From contig JAAYJM010000048.1 of the NCBI GenBank assembly GCA_012522895.1, forward strand, positions 1-37,951: DNA of 37,951 nucleotides. Direction: 5' to 3'. The DNA is from Ignavibacteria bacterium. Lineage in GTDB: Bacteria > Bacteroidota > Ignavibacteria > Kapaibacteriales > UBA2268. This document shows positions 14,703 to 22,710 of the stretch, piece after piece. Made by a program: the position numbers and the translations under genes. A model generated the notes under the pieces. That model searched no databases and had not been told where the DNA came from. It worked only from the letters and a program-made list of their open reading frames with translations. How positions within the stretch are numbered: the stretch's first letter is position 1; every line of letters starts with the position of its first letter.

Positions 14703-15641
14703 TTAAATTCCAAACTTTCCTTCTTTTCCACCTCTATAGCCGTTTATAAATTGCTTGAAACTGCTTAGTTTTTTGTCTGGAAGCTGAAATTCAAGAAGTG
14801 AAATTGCCCCTGTTTCGCAATTAACGGTAAAATTATTTTTATCAATATGAAAAGTTCCGGGGACGCCATTAGCTTTTTTTTCGCATTGAACTCTAAAAAT
14901 TTTAAATCGTTTCCCGTGAAAAATCGTCCAAGCGCCCGGAATGGGTGAATGCCCGTGAATAAAATTGCGGACATTTATTGCGGAGTTATTCCAATTGATT
15001 TCACTTTTTTCTGCAAAAAGCTTGGGCGCCGAACTTGCTTTGCTCTCGTCTTGCCTTAAAGGTCGAAAAGAATCTGAAAGCAAAGCCCGACAGGTTCCCA
15101 CAGCAAAGGGAGCAGATTCTTTGCTCAAAAAATCGTGTAAATCGCCAGCAGTCCAATTTTCCTTAACCTCGTATTTCTTTTGTAAAATAATATCGCCCGC
15201 GTCAATTTTATCTTGTAGCAAAAAAGAACTAATGCCAGTTTCCCGCTCTCCATTTATAATTGTCCAATTAATTGGAGCAGCTCCGCGGTATTTTGGCAAT
15301 AAACTTGGGTGAATGTTAAATGTCCCAATTCGCGGAATTTCGTAAATAATTTTTGGTAAAATGCGGAATGCAACAACGCAAATTATATCTGGCTCTATGC
15401 TTTTCAAAGCATCAATAAATTCCTCGTCTTTCAGATTTTCTGGCTGCAAGATAGGCAGTTCTAATTGCTCAGCAGTGTTTTTTATTGGCGTTGGAACTGG
15501 CTTTCGCCCGCGCCCTTGCGGCTTATCTAGAAGAGTAACAAGGCATTTTATTCCAAACTCACTATGAAGAGCTTTCAGTGCCGGGATAGCAAAGCTAGAT
15601 GTTCCCATAAATACAATTTTTATTTCTTTGTCTTCTTTCAT
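14703..15641 (-). CDS. fmt: methionyl-tRNA formyltransferase
   Basis: Fmt formylates the methionine on initiator tRNA using 10-formyltetrahydrofolate, making fMet-tRNA for translation initiation. This protein has 312 residues, the normal length. The N-terminal Rossmann domain begins IKIVFMGTSSFAIPALKAL. The catalytic set Asn109, His111 (FNIHPSLLPKYRGAAPINW) and Asp147 (DKIDAGDI) matches E. coli Asn108, His110 and Asp146. The QGRGRKPVPTP loop near 42-52 is also present. The C-terminal OB-like tRNA-binding domain extends from about 205, with NFIHGHSPIPGAWT. It stands alone here, without def. Its start lies next to a block of composite repeats (from 15652), which therefore occupies its upstream promoter region. 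Confidence 0.96.
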   Translation of the reverse strand: MKEDKEIKIVFMGTSSFAIPALKALHSEFGIKCLVTLLDKPQGRGRKPVPTPIKNTAEQLELPILQPENLKDEEFIDALKSIEPDIICVVAFRILPKIIYEIPRIGTFNIHPSLLPKYRGAAPINWTIINGERETGISSFLLQDKIDAGDIILQKKYEVKENWTAGDLHDFLSKESAPFAVGTCRALLSDSFRPLRQDESKASSAPKLFAEKSEINWNNSAINVRNFIHGHSPIPGAWTIFHGKRFKIFRVQCEKKANGVPGTFHIDKNNFTVNCETGAISLLEFQLPDKKLSSFKQFINGYRGGKEGKFGI

Positions 15642-15651
15642 ACTTCAAATT

Positions 15652-15940
15652 GTCATTCCGAGCGTAGCGAGGAATCCAGAGTGATTGCTGTATTGAAATG
15701 CTTTCTGGATTCTTCACTTTGTTCAGAAAGACGCTGCCACTCTATCTCCCCCTTTGGAAAAGAGGGCTGGTGGATTTTTCAAATTGTCATTCCGAGCGTA
15801 GCGAGGAATCCAGAATGATTGCGTAAATGAAAGGCTTTCTGGATTCTTCACTTCGTTCAGAATGACAGTGCCATTCTATGTCCCCCTTTGAAAAAGGGGG
15901 TCGGGGATTTTCTGGATTCTTCACTATCGTTCGGAATGAC
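15652..15940. repeat. composite tandem repeat of palindromic GTCATTCCGAGCG units
   Basis: Two 81-bp units (15652-15732 and 15786-15866) start with GTCATTCCGAGCGTAGCGAG and end in an imperfect inverted arm (CTGGATTCTTCACTTTG or CTTCG type, then TTCAGAATGAC). Each is therefore a long imperfect hairpin. They begin 134 bp apart. Between and after them lies a second module with CCCCCTTTG and a G-rich arm (about 15745-15780 and 15880-15911). A third right arm alone lies at 15912-15940. Similar short sequences are known as dispersed repeats in Bacteroidota and related bacteria. The 373-bp gap between fmt and the dehydrogenase holds nothing else that I recognise. Small open frames through it are artefacts. 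Confidence 0.9.
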
Positions 15941-16014
15941 ATTCCCAAATATCAATCCCTAAGCCCACCAGCGGGATTAATGATTCTTTTATTTAAAAAG
16001 AAAAATATTCAAAA

Positions 16015-17148
16015 TTAAATTTTATCCGCTATAGCTTTTGCAATGTCAAGCGTTTTGTCGTCTCCGCCCATATCATAAGTGCGGACCTTTCCTTCTTTTA
16101 TAACCTCAGCAGTAGCTTTTTCAATTTTTGCAGCTCTTTCGTCTTCGCCAAGCCAATCGAGCATCATCTTTGCAGCTAAAATTGTGGCAATCGGATTTAC
16201 TTTGTATTGTCCAAAATATTTTGGAGCAGAGCCGTGAGTTGGCTCAAATACAGCGAGATCTTCTCCAATGTTCCCAGAGCAGCCGAAGCCAAGTCCCCCA
16301 ACCATTTGAGCGCATAAGTCGGAAATAATATCGCCATATAGATTTGGAGCAACAAGAACATCATAATTATATGGATTTTTCAAGAGCCACATTGTCATTG
16401 CGTCAATATTTGCATCGTCCAAAATAATGTTCGGATATTCCTTTGCAATTTCTTTCCCAATTTCGAGGAATATGCCATCGGTGGCACGCACTACGTTTGC
16501 TTTATGAACGACAGTTACTTTTTTCCTATTATTAGCTTTAGCAAATTCAAAAGCGGCGCGAATAATTTTTTCAGTGCCTTTTCTTGTGTTTATTTTGCAA
16601 GAAATGGCATAGTCATTGCTCTTAAGATTTTTAAATTTATCGAAAGGTTTAGACAGTTTTGACAAAGTTTCTGCGAGTTCATCTGGAACGGTATTGAATT
16701 CTACTCCAGAGTATAGGTCTTCTGTATTTTCGCGGTAAACTACTATGTCTATGTCGTTTCGAAAGTTAAGCGGATTGCCCGGGTATGCCTTTGTAGGGCG
16801 CAAGCAAATATATAAATCGAAAAGCTGTCTCATTCTAACGATTGGGGAGCGGTAAATCAAGCCTTTTCCTTTCAGCTCTGGAGCAAGTTCTTCTTCCGCA
16901 GCTTTGACTGGCTTAGATGTAATTGCGCCGAACATTGCGGCATCAACGTTCTTTAATAAATTGATAGTTCTTTCTGGGAAAGCATCTCCTTCTTTGCACC
17001 AATAATCCCAGCCGATGTCCCCGTGTATGTATTCTGCTGGTAAATTGACTTTGTCCAATACAATTTTTGCAGCTTCAAGCACTTCGATGCCAATGCCATC
17101 GCCGGGAAGCCAAGCTATTTTGTAATGCTCTTTTTTTGTTCTTTTCAT
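16015..17148 (-). CDS. isocitrate/isopropylmalate dehydrogenase family, probably NAD-type isocitrate dehydrogenase
   Basis: This is a 377-residue beta-decarboxylating dehydrogenase. Substrate motifs: YRSPIVRMRQLFDLYICLRP at about 100-119 (Ser and Arg residues that contact the carboxylates) and VYRENTEDLYSGVEF at about 136-150. Metal and cofactor sites: DANIDAMTMWLLKNP and PNLYGDIISDLCAQMVGG, with GSAPKYFGQYKVNPIATILAAKMML holding the NAD-binding loop. The RTYDMGGDDKTLDIAKAI C-terminus fits NAD-dependent isocitrate dehydrogenases better than LeuB. It would feed the TCA cycle. A homoisocitrate or isopropylmalate role is possible because the family is hard to split by eye. A GGA ribosome-binding site precedes the ATG. 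The gene stands alone between the repeats and the divergent response regulator; the 213-nt gap at 17149-17361 shows only AT-rich DNA. Confidence 0.87.
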   Translation of the reverse strand: MKRTKKEHYKIAWLPGDGIGIEVLEAAKIVLDKVNLPAEYIHGDIGWDYWCKEGDAFPERTINLLKNVDAAMFGAITSKPVKAAEEELAPELKGKGLIYRSPIVRMRQLFDLYICLRPTKAYPGNPLNFRNDIDIVVYRENTEDLYSGVEFNTVPDELAETLSKLSKPFDKFKNLKSNDYAISCKINTRKGTEKIIRAAFEFAKANNRKKVTVVHKANVVRATDGIFLEIGKEIAKEYPNIILDDANIDAMTMWLLKNPYNYDVLVAPNLYGDIISDLCAQMVGGLGFGCSGNIGEDLAVFEPTHGSAPKYFGQYKVNPIATILAAKMMLDWLGEDERAAKIEKATAEVIKEGKVRTYDMGGDDKTLDIAKAIADKI

Positions 17149-17361
17149 ACTTTTCCTTTTTTTGCATTTATTAAAAAAACTAATTTAATAGTTTGTTTTT
17201 TATTAAAAAAGTATTAATTTGGAAAAAGATATAAATTGTTGTTAATTTTTCATTATTATTTCATTATTTTGTTTTATTTTCCTGTTAAAGACATTGATAA
17301 TTTGAAATAAGAGAGAAACACAGATTCGACTATATTGTTTTATTAAATAAATTGTGATTAT

Positions 17362-17844
17362 ATGCAAAAACCATTTATTTTAGTTGTTGATGATAACAGG
17401 ATAACTACCAAGCTATTGCGTAGATATCTTGAAGCAAATGGATATGAAGCATCTGAAGCTTATGACGGAATTGACTGTTTGGAAAAAGTTGACCAGCGAA
17501 AGCCAGACGCTATTGTCCTTGATGTTATGATGCCGCGACTTGATGGATATGAAACGGTTAAGCGTCTTAAAGAACAAACCCATACAAGTCATATTCCAGT
17601 AGTAATTGTTACCGCTCTGAATGACGTTGCAAATCAAATTAAGTCAATCGAGGTAGGTGCTGATGATTTTTTAAGCAAGCCAATTGAAGAAAAACTGCTT
17701 GTAGCAAAAGTGAAATTGCTTTCTTCGCTTAATATTGCAACATTAGCAAATCAAAAATATGAACTTTTACTTACTAAAATTGCAAACAATGAAGTAAAAA
17801 TTGATGGACTTAACATAGAGGCAATTAAAGAAATAAGCGTTTAA
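17362..17844 (+). CDS. single-domain response regulator
   Basis: This 160-residue protein is a CheY-like receiver. It carries the acidic pair Asp10-Asp11, the phosphoacceptor Asp54 (VLDVMMPRLDG), Thr84 (VTAL) and Lys106 in LSKPIEE. All the key residues are present, so it should be phosphorylated. About 40 residues follow the receiver, with helical character but no recognised output domain. It may pass phosphate on or act by protein contact, as PleD/DivK-like receivers do. No histidine kinase gene is adjacent, so it is an orphan regulator in this window. It diverges from the dehydrogenase and is followed by a small terminator at 17853. Confidence 0.92.
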   Translation: MQKPFILVVDDNRITTKLLRRYLEANGYEASEAYDGIDCLEKVDQRKPDAIVLDVMMPRLDGYETVKRLKEQTHTSHIPVVIVTALNDVANQIKSIEVGADDFLSKPIEEKLLVAKVKLLSSLNIATLANQKYELLLTKIANNEVKIDGLNIEAIKEISV

Positions 17845-17852
17845 AAATTTTT

Positions 17853-17875
17853 AGAACTAATAAAAGTTCTTTTTT
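17853..17875 (+). terminator. weak rho-independent terminator after the response regulator
   Basis: AGAACT / AGTTCT forms a 6-bp stem with a 6-nt loop, followed by six T residues starting at 17870. It begins eight bases after the stop. The stem is short, so the call is moderate. Confidence 0.55.
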
Positions 17876-17877
17876 GA

Positions 17878-17943
17878 AATTTATCCCCTAAGGATTGTAT
17901 TATTCTATAAGTTTCTATATATTTAATCCTTAGGGGATAAATT
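17878..17943. repeat. 19-bp perfect inverted repeat between convergent genes
   Basis: The left arm AATTTATCCCCTAAGGATT (17878-17896) and its exact reverse complement (17925-17943) flank a 28-nt AT-rich loop. It lies between the response regulator and dnaE, which converge here. No T-run directly follows on either strand, so it is not a clear terminator. A mobile-element remnant, a protein-binding dyad or a stabilising 3' hairpin are all possible. The rest of 17944-18125 is AT-rich, with a second small dyad (ATATAG / CTATAT at 17982-18001) next to T-rich sequence that could end the dnaE transcript. Confidence 0.7.
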
Positions 17944-18125
17944 GCTGATTTTTAAGATCTGGGCAGAACAAAGTAAAAAAGATATAGTAAAAAAGCTATA
18001 TTATTCTTTTTTTTATAAAAACTCATAAATACTTTTCTTTTATAAACAATCAACATTAGGTTTTTATTAGCTGAGCCACATTTCTTAATGTCTCAATTTA
18101 TCTGTTTTTTGTCCTTTGAATCAAT

Positions 18126-21100
18126 TTACTTATACATCAACAGCTTTACATTGTCCGAACCAAATACTTTTGTAACGTTTGAAATAGTTTCTTCTTTAAA
18201 AGAAATATTTACGCCGTTTGCAATATAACGTTTGCTGTATTTTTTAGAATTATCAAAAACGTTGAAAAGAACAGTATTATTCATATTTGCGTCTGAGCAA
18301 TAGCTTTGTAGCGTTTTTATGCTGTCTGGCTCAACTTTCTCAAGATCAATGTGAATAGCAAGTCCTTTAGCATACTTTTCTGCAGCACGCTCAATGCTTA
18401 AAATTTCATCAGCATATACTTTTATTTTGTCCCCATCAAGCTCAGATTTCCCAATCACCATAAGGACTGCATCTTCATTGATTAGATCTTTAAAACTGCT
18501 ATAAGTATCGCTCCAACAAACACATTCACAAGTGCCAGTCAAATCTTCAATTTGAAGGAAGGCAATCGTTTTATTTCTTCTATCTAACTGAGTTCTCAGC
18601 TCTTTTATCATCCCGCAAATGCGGACTTGCTCTCCAATAAGCGCGCTTTCTTTGTCCGCAATTTGAAGCGTAGAAAGTGCGTCAATATAGACCTTATACT
18701 TGTTCAAAGGATTTCCACTAACGTAGAAAGAAAGGACTTCTTTTTCATTATTCAAACGTTCATCCTCGTTCCACTCAGGGATTTCGGGCAGTTTTGGCTC
18801 TTGAATATCAGTTGCCGCCGCGCCGAGAAATAAACTATCCATTCCGGAGTCCTCTGCGTTGTTAAATGCTTTTGAGTATTCAATGGCAGATTCAGCTGTT
18901 GCGAAAAGTGCGGCTCTTTTGCCCTTGTGAATGGAATCGAAAGCGCCAGCGCAGATAAGCGATTCGATAGCGCGCTTATTCAGCACTTTTACGTCTACCC
19001 TTTTAACAAAATCGAAAAAGGAGCTAAATGGCTTTTCTTCCCTTGCCTTTACTATGCTTTTAACAGTTGGAACGCCTACGTTTTTTATGCCGGACAGACC
19101 AAAAATTATTTCACCATTGTCAACCGTAAAATACTCAGTAGAGCGATTAATGTCGGGTGGCAGCACTTTAATATCAAATCTCTTTGCTTCATCAATAAGT
19201 CTCACCACTTTTGCAGAATCATTTTGTTCAGCAGACATAGTAGCGGCAAGGAATTCCGCAGTGTAATTTGCTTTTAAGAATGCGGTTTGAAAAGCGAGAA
19301 TTGAGTAGGCAACCGCATGGGATTTATTAAAGCCGTAGTTCGCAAATTTTCCTATTAAATTGTATATTTCTTCCGCATTTTTTTTGCTAATCCCAATTTC
19401 TCCGGCGTTTTTTATGAAAAGCGGCTTCATTTGGCTCATAACTTTTTCATCTTTTTTGCCCATAGCACGCCTTAAAATATCTGCTTGGCTAAGTGAAAAA
19501 CCAGCTAAATCGCGAACCAGCTGCATAACCTGCTCTTGATAAACAATAATTCCATAAGTTTCGTTAAGTGAATTTCCCATCCTTTCGTCCAAATAGCTAA
19601 TGGGCTTTTTTCCTTCTTTCCTCTCAATAAATTCTGGTATATTTGCCATTGGGCCGGGACGATAAAGGGCATTCATAGCAGAAAGCTCTTCAATGCTATT
19701 TGGTTTTAGCTGCCTTAAATACTCTTGCATTCCTTGAGATTCAAACTGGAAAACAGCCCCTGTATTGCCTTCTCCAATTAGCTGAAAAGTCTTTTCGTCT
19801 TTCAAATCAATTTGGTCGCTGTCAATTTTCACTTTATAGTTGCGCTCTATCATCTCAAGCGAATTGTCGATAATAGAAAGAGTGCGAAGACCAAGGAAAT
19901 CCATTTTCATAACGCCCGCTTCATCTAAATCGTTCATCGGATATTGGGTTGTAATTGCAAGCGAGCCATCTTTTTGCGTTGGAGATTTATAAAGCGGGAC
20001 GAAATCGACAAGATTGCCTGGGGTAATCACTATTCCAGCAGCGTGCTTGCCAACGTTTCTATTCATATCCTCCAAAACAATGGAGTATTCAATTAGCTCT
20101 TTTATTTTTGGGTCATCGCTTTTTTTGAGCCAGTTCAAATCTGGCAGTTCTATTGCTTCTTTTATAGGTTTTACTTTCCCAAGTTCCACTGGAATTTTGG
20201 CGTTTATGCTATTGATAAGGGAATATGAAACGCCAAGCACTCGCCCAACATCTTTTAAGACGGCTTTGCTGGTCATTCGCCCAAAAGTTATGATTTGAGA
20301 AATGCGGTCCTCACCATATTTTTCTTTTACGTATTCGATTATATCCGCTCTTTTGGTATCGCAAAAGTCGATGTCAATATCTGGGGGAGAAATTCTATCG
20401 GGATTTAAAAATCTCTCAAAAAGCAAGCCATATCGGATTGGATCAACGTTTGTGATGCCCAAGCAATATGCAATTAAGCTTCCTGCTGCTGAACCGCGCC
20501 CAGGTCCTACTCGAACGGACATAGATTTAGCTACCTTAATGAAATCTTGAACAATTAAAAAATAGCCAGAATAATCTAATCTGAAAATTGTGCCAAGCTC
20601 AAAATCTATTCTCTGCCTTATCTCGTCTGTAATAACTGAATACCTTTCTTTTAGCCCAATTTCTACCTGCTCTTTTAAATAGTCGTTCAAGTTCTGCGCC
20701 ATAGATGTTTTTGGAATAGGAAATTCCGGCATAAACAGTTTTCTTTCAAAGGAAATATCGCAACTATCAGCGACCTTTACTGTATTGGAAATTGCTTCTG
20801 GAAAGTCCTTAAAAAGCTCTATCATTTGAGCTTGGCTTTTCAAATACATTTCATCGCTTCTGTATCGCAAATCCCGAATATCCATTTTTCCGGAGTTCGC
20901 AGCATTTGAATCTTTGATTAGTAAAAGCACGTTATGGGCTATGGAATGTTCTTTTTTTACGTAATGGACATCATTTGTAGCGATCAGAGGGATACTTAAT
21001 TCCCTTGCAATTCGGGGGGCATCGCGTAAAACGGCTTCATCCTCCGGCAAAAAGTGATTTTGCAACTCAATGTAAAAATCATCGCCATAAATTTCTCTGT

Positions 21101-21596
21101 ATATTTTTGCTTGCTTCAGCGCTTCTTCGTAGTTTCCCTCAATGATTGGAGCGGAAACCACCCCGGCAATGCAAGCGGAAAGGCAAATTATTCCCTCGTT
21201 ATATTTTCTAAGCAATTCCAAATCCACCCTCGGCTTATAATAATAACCTTCAAGGTGCGCATAAGACGTTAATTTACAAAGGTTTTTATATCCAACAGTG
21301 TTTTTTGCGAGCAGAACCAAGTGAAAGTAATTTCGCTTTTTCGTTTCCTTTTTCCCGGCTGTTTTATCAAATCGGCTTCCATTTGCAACGTAAGCTTCAA
21401 AGCCTGCGATAGCTTTAATATTTTCTTTGCGTGCTAATTTCCAAAAGTCAATCACTCCGAACATTACGCCGTGGTCGGTAAGTGCGATTGCTTTCTGCCC
21501 GTCTTCCTTTGCAGCTCTTATTAAATCAATAGGATGGCAGGCTGCATCTAAAAGCGAATAGTGAGTATGATTGTGTAAATGAACAAATTCTTGCAT
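18126..21596 (-). CDS. dnaE: DNA polymerase III alpha subunit DnaE
   Basis: This is the 1156-residue replicative polymerase of the DnaE1 type. The N-terminal PHP domain (about 1-290) begins FVHLHNHTHYSLLDA, with His6, His8 and His10, and has ALTDHG and VHYVKKEH. The polymerase core carries GPGRGSAAGSLIAY near 375 and SPPDIDIDF, in which Asp406 and Asp408 are the catalytic pair. Further downstream are the FDFVKRVDVK-type helix-hairpin-helix region and an OB-fold at about 990-1070 (RICGMIKELR, then FLQIEDLTGTCECVCW). There is no proofreading exonuclease domain inserted in PHP, so it is not PolC. No Shine-Dalgarno is seen before its ATG. It lies downstream of, and in the same orientation as, the methyltransferase and dnaG. 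Confidence 0.98.
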   Translation of the reverse strand: MQEFVHLHNHTHYSLLDAACHPIDLIRAAKEDGQKAIALTDHGVMFGVIDFWKLARKENIKAIAGFEAYVANGSRFDKTAGKKETKKRNYFHLVLLAKNTVGYKNLCKLTSYAHLEGYYYKPRVDLELLRKYNEGIICLSACIAGVVSAPIIEGNYEEALKQAKIYREIYGDDFYIELQNHFLPEDEAVLRDAPRIARELSIPLIATNDVHYVKKEHSIAHNVLLLIKDSNAANSGKMDIRDLRYRSDEMYLKSQAQMIELFKDFPEAISNTVKVADSCDISFERKLFMPEFPIPKTSMAQNLNDYLKEQVEIGLKERYSVITDEIRQRIDFELGTIFRLDYSGYFLIVQDFIKVAKSMSVRVGPGRGSAAGSLIAYCLGITNVDPIRYGLLFERFLNPDRISPPDIDIDFCDTKRADIIEYVKEKYGEDRISQIITFGRMTSKAVLKDVGRVLGVSYSLINSINAKIPVELGKVKPIKEAIELPDLNWLKKSDDPKIKELIEYSIVLEDMNRNVGKHAAGIVITPGNLVDFVPLYKSPTQKDGSLAITTQYPMNDLDEAGVMKMDFLGLRTLSIIDNSLEMIERNYKVKIDSDQIDLKDEKTFQLIGEGNTGAVFQFESQGMQEYLRQLKPNSIEELSAMNALYRPGPMANIPEFIERKEGKKPISYLDERMGNSLNETYGIIVYQEQVMQLVRDLAGFSLSQADILRRAMGKKDEKVMSQMKPLFIKNAGEIGISKKNAEEIYNLIGKFANYGFNKSHAVAYSILAFQTAFLKANYTAEFLAATMSAEQNDSAKVVRLIDEAKRFDIKVLPPDINRSTEYFTVDNGEIIFGLSGIKNVGVPTVKSIVKAREEKPFSSFFDFVKRVDVKVLNKRAIESLICAGAFDSIHKGKRAALFATAESAIEYSKAFNNAEDSGMDSLFLGAAATDIQEPKLPEIPEWNEDERLNNEKEVLSFYVSGNPLNKYKVYIDALSTLQIADKESALIGEQVRICGMIKELRTQLDRRNKTIAFLQIEDLTGTCECVCWSDTYSSFKDLINEDAVLMVIGKSELDGDKIKVYADEILSIERAAEKYAKGLAIHIDLEKVEPDSIKTLQSYCSDANMNNTVLFNVFDNSKKYSKRYIANGVNISFKEETISNVTKVFGSDNVKLLMYK

Positions 21597-21808
21597 TTTT
21601 TATTTAATTTAAACTGTATAATTCTCTTATTATAAGGATTTTGTAAAATATTTTTTATTAGAATTGCTAAAAAAGGCTAACTCTAATAAAAAAGCAATCC
21701 AATACAAATATAGCAATAAAAATTAGAAAATTTTACGAAAAGTAAAAGCAAGCGGTAGGAATTTGCATTTTTTTATATTTAAAAAAAAGGAGAAAAAGTG
21801 AAATTTGT

Positions 21809-22591
21809 TTAAACTGCTTGAAAAACACCTAAATATTGCTCTAACCTTTTATTTGATATTTCAACGTATTCTTCAGATATTTCTGATCCGATCCAGTTTC
21901 TTTTTAAAATGGCAGCCATTTTTGCAGTTGTTCCACTTCCCATAAAGCAATCGTATACAAGGTCGTCTTCATTTGTCCAAGTCTGAATTTGGTCGTAAGC
22001 TAATTGTTCTGGAAAAATTGCAGGGTGCTGGTATGCGATTGTGTCTTTTGTAGAAATTCCCCCTCCAATCGAATAGAAAAAAACATTGCCCACTTTTTTT
22101 TCATTTGTTCTTTCGACTTTTTTGTAGTTTAATTCTCCACTTTGCCCTCTGTTTTTCATATTTGCAAGTCCATTATATTTGCAGCTTTCCTTAATTGGAT
22201 TAAAGGTTTTTGGCTGTCCTTTGCTGAAAGCAAACATATATTCAAAATGTTGGTGATAACGCTTGCCGCTTGTGGGCATTGGATTGTTTTTATAGTAAAT
22301 CATTGTGTCATGCAAATTAAATCCACATTCCATAAAGTAAAGCGCTTGCTTAAATGAGGTTCCTGTTTCGCTACCATTTTTTGTGGCATCGCCAACCACC
22401 CAAATAACTAAAGCGCCTTTTTTAGTAATGCGATACAGCTCTTTTACAATTTGCTTAAACTCAAAGCTAAAGCCGTTGTAGTCCCTTAAATCGTCATAAG
22501 GCGGCGATGTTAAAGTTAAATCAACAAAGTTTTCTGGCATTTTAGCCATAGTTTTCAAGCAATTTTCATTATATATCTTGTTTATTTCCAT
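21809..22591 (-). CDS. orphan beta-class DNA methyltransferase (TSPPY type)
   Basis: This 260-residue protein has the catalytic motif TSPPYDDL at 28-35 (SPPY 29-32) near the N-terminus and the SAM motif DCFMGSGTTAKMA near 214-226, then ILKRNWIGSEISEEYVE. This motif order is the beta class. SPPY is more common in N4-cytosine enzymes than N6-adenine ones, so N4-cytosine methylation is the better guess. The specificity region lies between, with HQHFEYMFAFSKG and FYSIGGGIS. At 260 residues it is compact but complete. No restriction endonuclease is adjacent; it sits alone between dnaG and dnaE. A ribosome-binding site AAGGGA lies 8-12 nt before the ATG. A regulatory or anti-restriction role is possible, as is a remnant of a restriction-modification pair. 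Confidence 0.88.
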   Translation of the reverse strand: MEINKIYNENCLKTMAKMPENFVDLTLTSPPYDDLRDYNGFSFEFKQIVKELYRITKKGALVIWVVGDATKNGSETGTSFKQALYFMECGFNLHDTMIYYKNNPMPTSGKRYHQHFEYMFAFSKGQPKTFNPIKESCKYNGLANMKNRGQSGELNYKKVERTNEKKVGNVFFYSIGGGISTKDTIAYQHPAIFPEQLAYDQIQTWTNEDDLVYDCFMGSGTTAKMAAILKRNWIGSEISEEYVEISNKRLEQYLGVFQAV

Positions 22592-22710
22592 TTGTTTTTC
22601 CCTTATAAAGATAAGTTGAAAAGTAAAGATAAGTTAAAAAGTAATTTTTTCCCAAAAAGCCGATATATATTTTATAAAAACTTAAATCTGTAATTGGTAA
22701 CTGTTTAAAA

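Noticed and set aside
15564-15818. 84-residue frame opposite fmt and in the repeats (contains a CHSERSEESR-like stretch)
   Set aside because: This peptide is the familiar translation of GTCATTCCGAGCG-type repeats and runs antisense to fmt; it is not a gene.
17149-17361. Small RNA or operator between the dehydrogenase and response regulator
   Set aside because: The gap is AT-rich with no conserved motif, dyad or hairpin that I can separate from background.
18927-19277. Two overlapping plus-strand frames of about 110 residues inside dnaE
   Set aside because: They are shadows of the well-conserved dnaE coding sequence on the other strand.
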